From Prorocentrum cordatum (Eukaryota; Sar; Dinophyceae; Prorocentrales; Prorocentraceae): DNA of 40,000 bases. The DNA lies in NCBI GenBank assembly GCA_963575745.1, contig CAUYUJ010002047.1:325412-365411 (forward strand), in the 5' to 3' direction. The first letter of the stretch is position 1, and every line of letters starts with the position of its first letter. The notes beneath the pieces were generated by a model that was not told where the DNA came from, did not search any database, and was given only the letters and a program-made list of their open reading frames with translations. The translations under genes and the position numbers were made by a program. This document shows, in pieces, positions 35,934 to 40,000 of this stretch.

Positions 35934-36076
35934 GTGACCTTTGGCGGCTTTTCGGGGGCCGCGGGGGGACCAAACCGAGGCGCGCAAGCCGCTGCTCCTG
36001 CTTCGTTTTCAGCCATTTGGGGACCCGTCTGTTCCCGCACCAAAGGTCACTCCGGCGAAAGGTCACTCTTACCCTG
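35934..36076. mobile_element. TIR element CAGGGTAAGAGTGACC, 143 bp
   Basis: CAGGGTAAGAGTGACCTTTG at the left is matched by AAAGGTCACTCTTACCCTG at the right. AAGAGTGACC or its inverse is also repeated just outside (left) and inside (right) the termini. No coding content. Confidence 0.8.
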
Positions 36077-36079
36077 AGG

Positions 36080-36245
36080 GTATCCGGACCTAAAATATAG
36101 GCCCCCAGTCCTATTTTTCCGCCCGCCTGTTCACCCGGACCTAAAACCTTGAACATCATAGGCCCCGGGCCTATAGTTTCAAGTTAACATAATCTATAGC
36201 ATTTGGGGCAAGGGCCTAAAACATAGGCCCCCCCGGGCCTAAAAT
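36080..36245. repeat. CCTAAAA/TAGGCCC repeats with a hairpin
   Basis: ACCTAAAA...TAGGCCC occurs about four times. At 36150-36184 TTGAACATCATAGGCCCC and its inverse GGGCCTATAGTTTCAA form a hairpin with almost no loop. Confidence 0.65.
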
Positions 36246-36462
36246 GCATTTGCACGTATACGTCTAGTCGAACTACGCAGGGCGTCTTCCGTGCAAGCAC
36301 TGATTGGGGAAGGGCGCGCGCGTGCGAGCGATGCCTGGCCCCCGCCGCTGCCCGAGCGACCGGCTCTGGGGCCAACAGGGCGGGGCCGCAGGCCAGCGGG
36401 GAGCGGGGCCCGGGGGCCCCAGGGCGAAGGGGGGGTGGGACCGCCAGCCTCGTCATCATCGA

Positions 36463-36494
<32 letters not shown>

Positions 36495-36498
36495 GGTG

Positions 36499-36530
<32 letters not shown>

Positions 36531-36585
36531 TGCGCGTGCGTGCGTGCGGCGTGCGTGCGTGAGTGAGAACTTGCGCGCGCGTGTG

Positions 36586-36624
<39 letters not shown>

Positions 36625-36800
36625 TGAGTGTGGGTGTGGGTGTGTGTGAGTGTGTGCGTCGTGCGTGCGTGCGTGCGTGCAGTGCGTGTGCGTGTTCGTG
36701 TTGTTTGAGTGTGTGTGTGTGTGAGTGTGTGTGCGTGTGCGTGCGTGTGCGTGGTGTGTTGTGGTGTGTGCGCGCTGCGTGTGGTGCGTGTGGGGGGCCA
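36463..36800. repeat. (GT)n-rich field with GCGT interspersion
   Basis: Alternating pure GT runs and GTGC runs, with a short non-repetitive gap near 36550. Long minus-strand Thr/His frames here are artefacts. Confidence 0.92.
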
Positions 36801-36924
36801 GATCAAGGCGGCGGCCGAAGTCCCGAGCTCCAGAAACGCTGCTACGCAAAAGAACCGCACGATCGGGCGTCTGGGAGGGGGCACGAGCCCGCAAGGGAGC
36901 CCTGCGCCCTACCCTACCTCCTCT

Positions 36925-37320
36925 CCCTCCTCCTCCTCTCCTCCTCCTCCTCCTCCTCCTCCCGCCCCTCCTTCTCCCTCGTTGTCCTCCCTCCCCTTCT
37001 TCCTCCACCCCTCCCCCTCCCTCTCCTCCCTCCTCCTCCCTCCTCCTCCCTCCTCCTGCCTCCTCCTCCCCCTCCTCGCCTCCTCCTCCTCCTACATACA
37101 TATCCTCCTCCTCTCCTCCTCTCCTCTCTCCTATTCTTCCTCCCTCCTCCTCTCCTCTCCTCCTCCTCCTCCTCGTGCTCCTCCTCCTCCTCCCCCTTCT
37201 CCTCCTTTCCTCCTCCTCCTCCTTCTCCTTGTCCTCTTCCCCCCTCCCCTTCCCCGTCCCCTCCGCCCTCCTCCCCCCCGCTTCCGTCCCTCCTCCCCCC
37301 ACCTCCTCAGTCCTTCCCCC
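36925..37320. repeat. TCC-rich pyrimidine tract
   Basis: Nearly all pyrimidine on the plus strand for about 395 bp, with CCTCC units and few interruptions (a CATACATA at 37095). Confidence 0.92.
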
Positions 37321-37824
37321 ATCTAGTTCTCTATTAGGAGGACGAGTGCGTCGGACGTTTCTTAATGCAGAGGGGGGGGTAACTCGGGGGAGGGGGGGCG
37401 ACGAAACGATCACATTTCGTGCCCCTCTTGGACCCCAGGGGGCCCCTTCAGGCTCCCTAAGGGGTGTGGTGTGCCCTCTTTTTCCTCGCCCACCCCTCGC
37501 CCTCCCCATCACGCAACGCCCGTCGGGCGAGCTCCCCCCCCTTCCCGTGCGAGGCAAGCGCACCGACGGAGACGCGGGCGTAGCCTTCCCCGCGCCATCG
37601 GGCTCACCTCCGCGAGGCAGGGGGGGGCGAGGCAACAGGGCGGCACAGGCGGCGAGCCGCGGCGGGGCTTGAGCGGGGCGGAGAAGCATCACCCTGCCCC
37701 CGCTACGATTACCTCCCGAGGGTAATGAAGTTCGGGGTTCCGGGGAGATGATGAGCTTCACTACCCCTGCAACACGGATGTACGGGTGTACGGTGTACGG
37801 CTGCACGGCGTGTGTGGTGCAGTA

Positions 37825-37840
<16 letters not shown>
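37321..37840. other. No recognisable gene
   Basis: GC-rich sequence. A long minus frame (36184-37806) passes through it, but it also spans the GT and TCC tracts and is not credible. Confidence 0.4.
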
Positions 37841-39999
<2,159 letters not shown>

Positions 40000-40000
40000 A

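Noticed and set aside
36184-37806. 540-residue minus frame
   Set aside because: It spans GT and TCC microsatellites; His/Thr and Arg/Glu runs only.

Overview
This 40 kb window looks like eukaryotic nuclear DNA from a very repeat-rich genome, most likely a dinoflagellate. It is GC-rich. Gene density is very low and no bacterial or phage genes are visible. The only recognisable polyprotein is a copia-type retroelement of the kind common in dinoflagellates: Gag with a retroviral CCHC knuckle, and an integrase preceded by an H/C zinc-binding motif ending in a WCxxC-like peptide. The dinoflagellate assignment is inference from family resemblance; genus is not determinable here. No rRNA, intact tRNA, spliced-leader RNA or CRISPR array was found. 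Only two stretches have supportable coding homology: the retroelement at 1-4567 (minus strand) and a helicase C-terminal fragment at 25908-26340 (minus strand).

Layout. 1-4.6 kb: decayed copia-like element (gag-protease, integrase, a post-integrase zinc domain; reverse transcriptase not reached). 4.7-5.1 kb: CAA and CGT microsatellites. 6.1-7.9 kb: a short inverted-repeat element (family A) split by a minisatellite-carrying element (family B, copy 0). 7.9-10.1 kb: GC-rich DNA without a recognisable gene. 10.1-11.2 kb: a cluster of short TIR elements, including a foldback element. 11.2-15.3 kb: three head-to-tail copies of family B. 16.8-23.4 kb: a nest in which family D repeat DNA is interrupted first by a family C element (itself interrupted by family B copy 4) and then by a 3.9 kb TIR element (family E) filled with minisatellite. 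23.6-24.2 kb: a family A element and a 230 bp palindrome. 24.6-29.5 kb: microsatellites, the helicase fragment and a 160 bp satellite. 30-36.3 kb: further copies of families A, D and F, a 64 bp minisatellite and other TIR elements. 36.4-40 kb: GT, TCC and a 2.1 kb GTC/GTA microsatellite field that runs off the window.

The main result is that many non-coding repeats resolve into short mobile elements with terminal inverted repeats. Five family A copies have 8 bp target duplications (two perfect, two with 7/8 matches, one with 6/8). Several insertions can be proved inside the window, because both an occupied and an unoccupied copy of the same target repeat are present. Family B is the most unusual: five copies share the same two ends and the same block order, but carry different tandem arrays (24 bp, 16 bp and 75 bp units) as internal cargo. 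No transposase is encoded in the window, so these elements must be mobilised in trans if they move at all.
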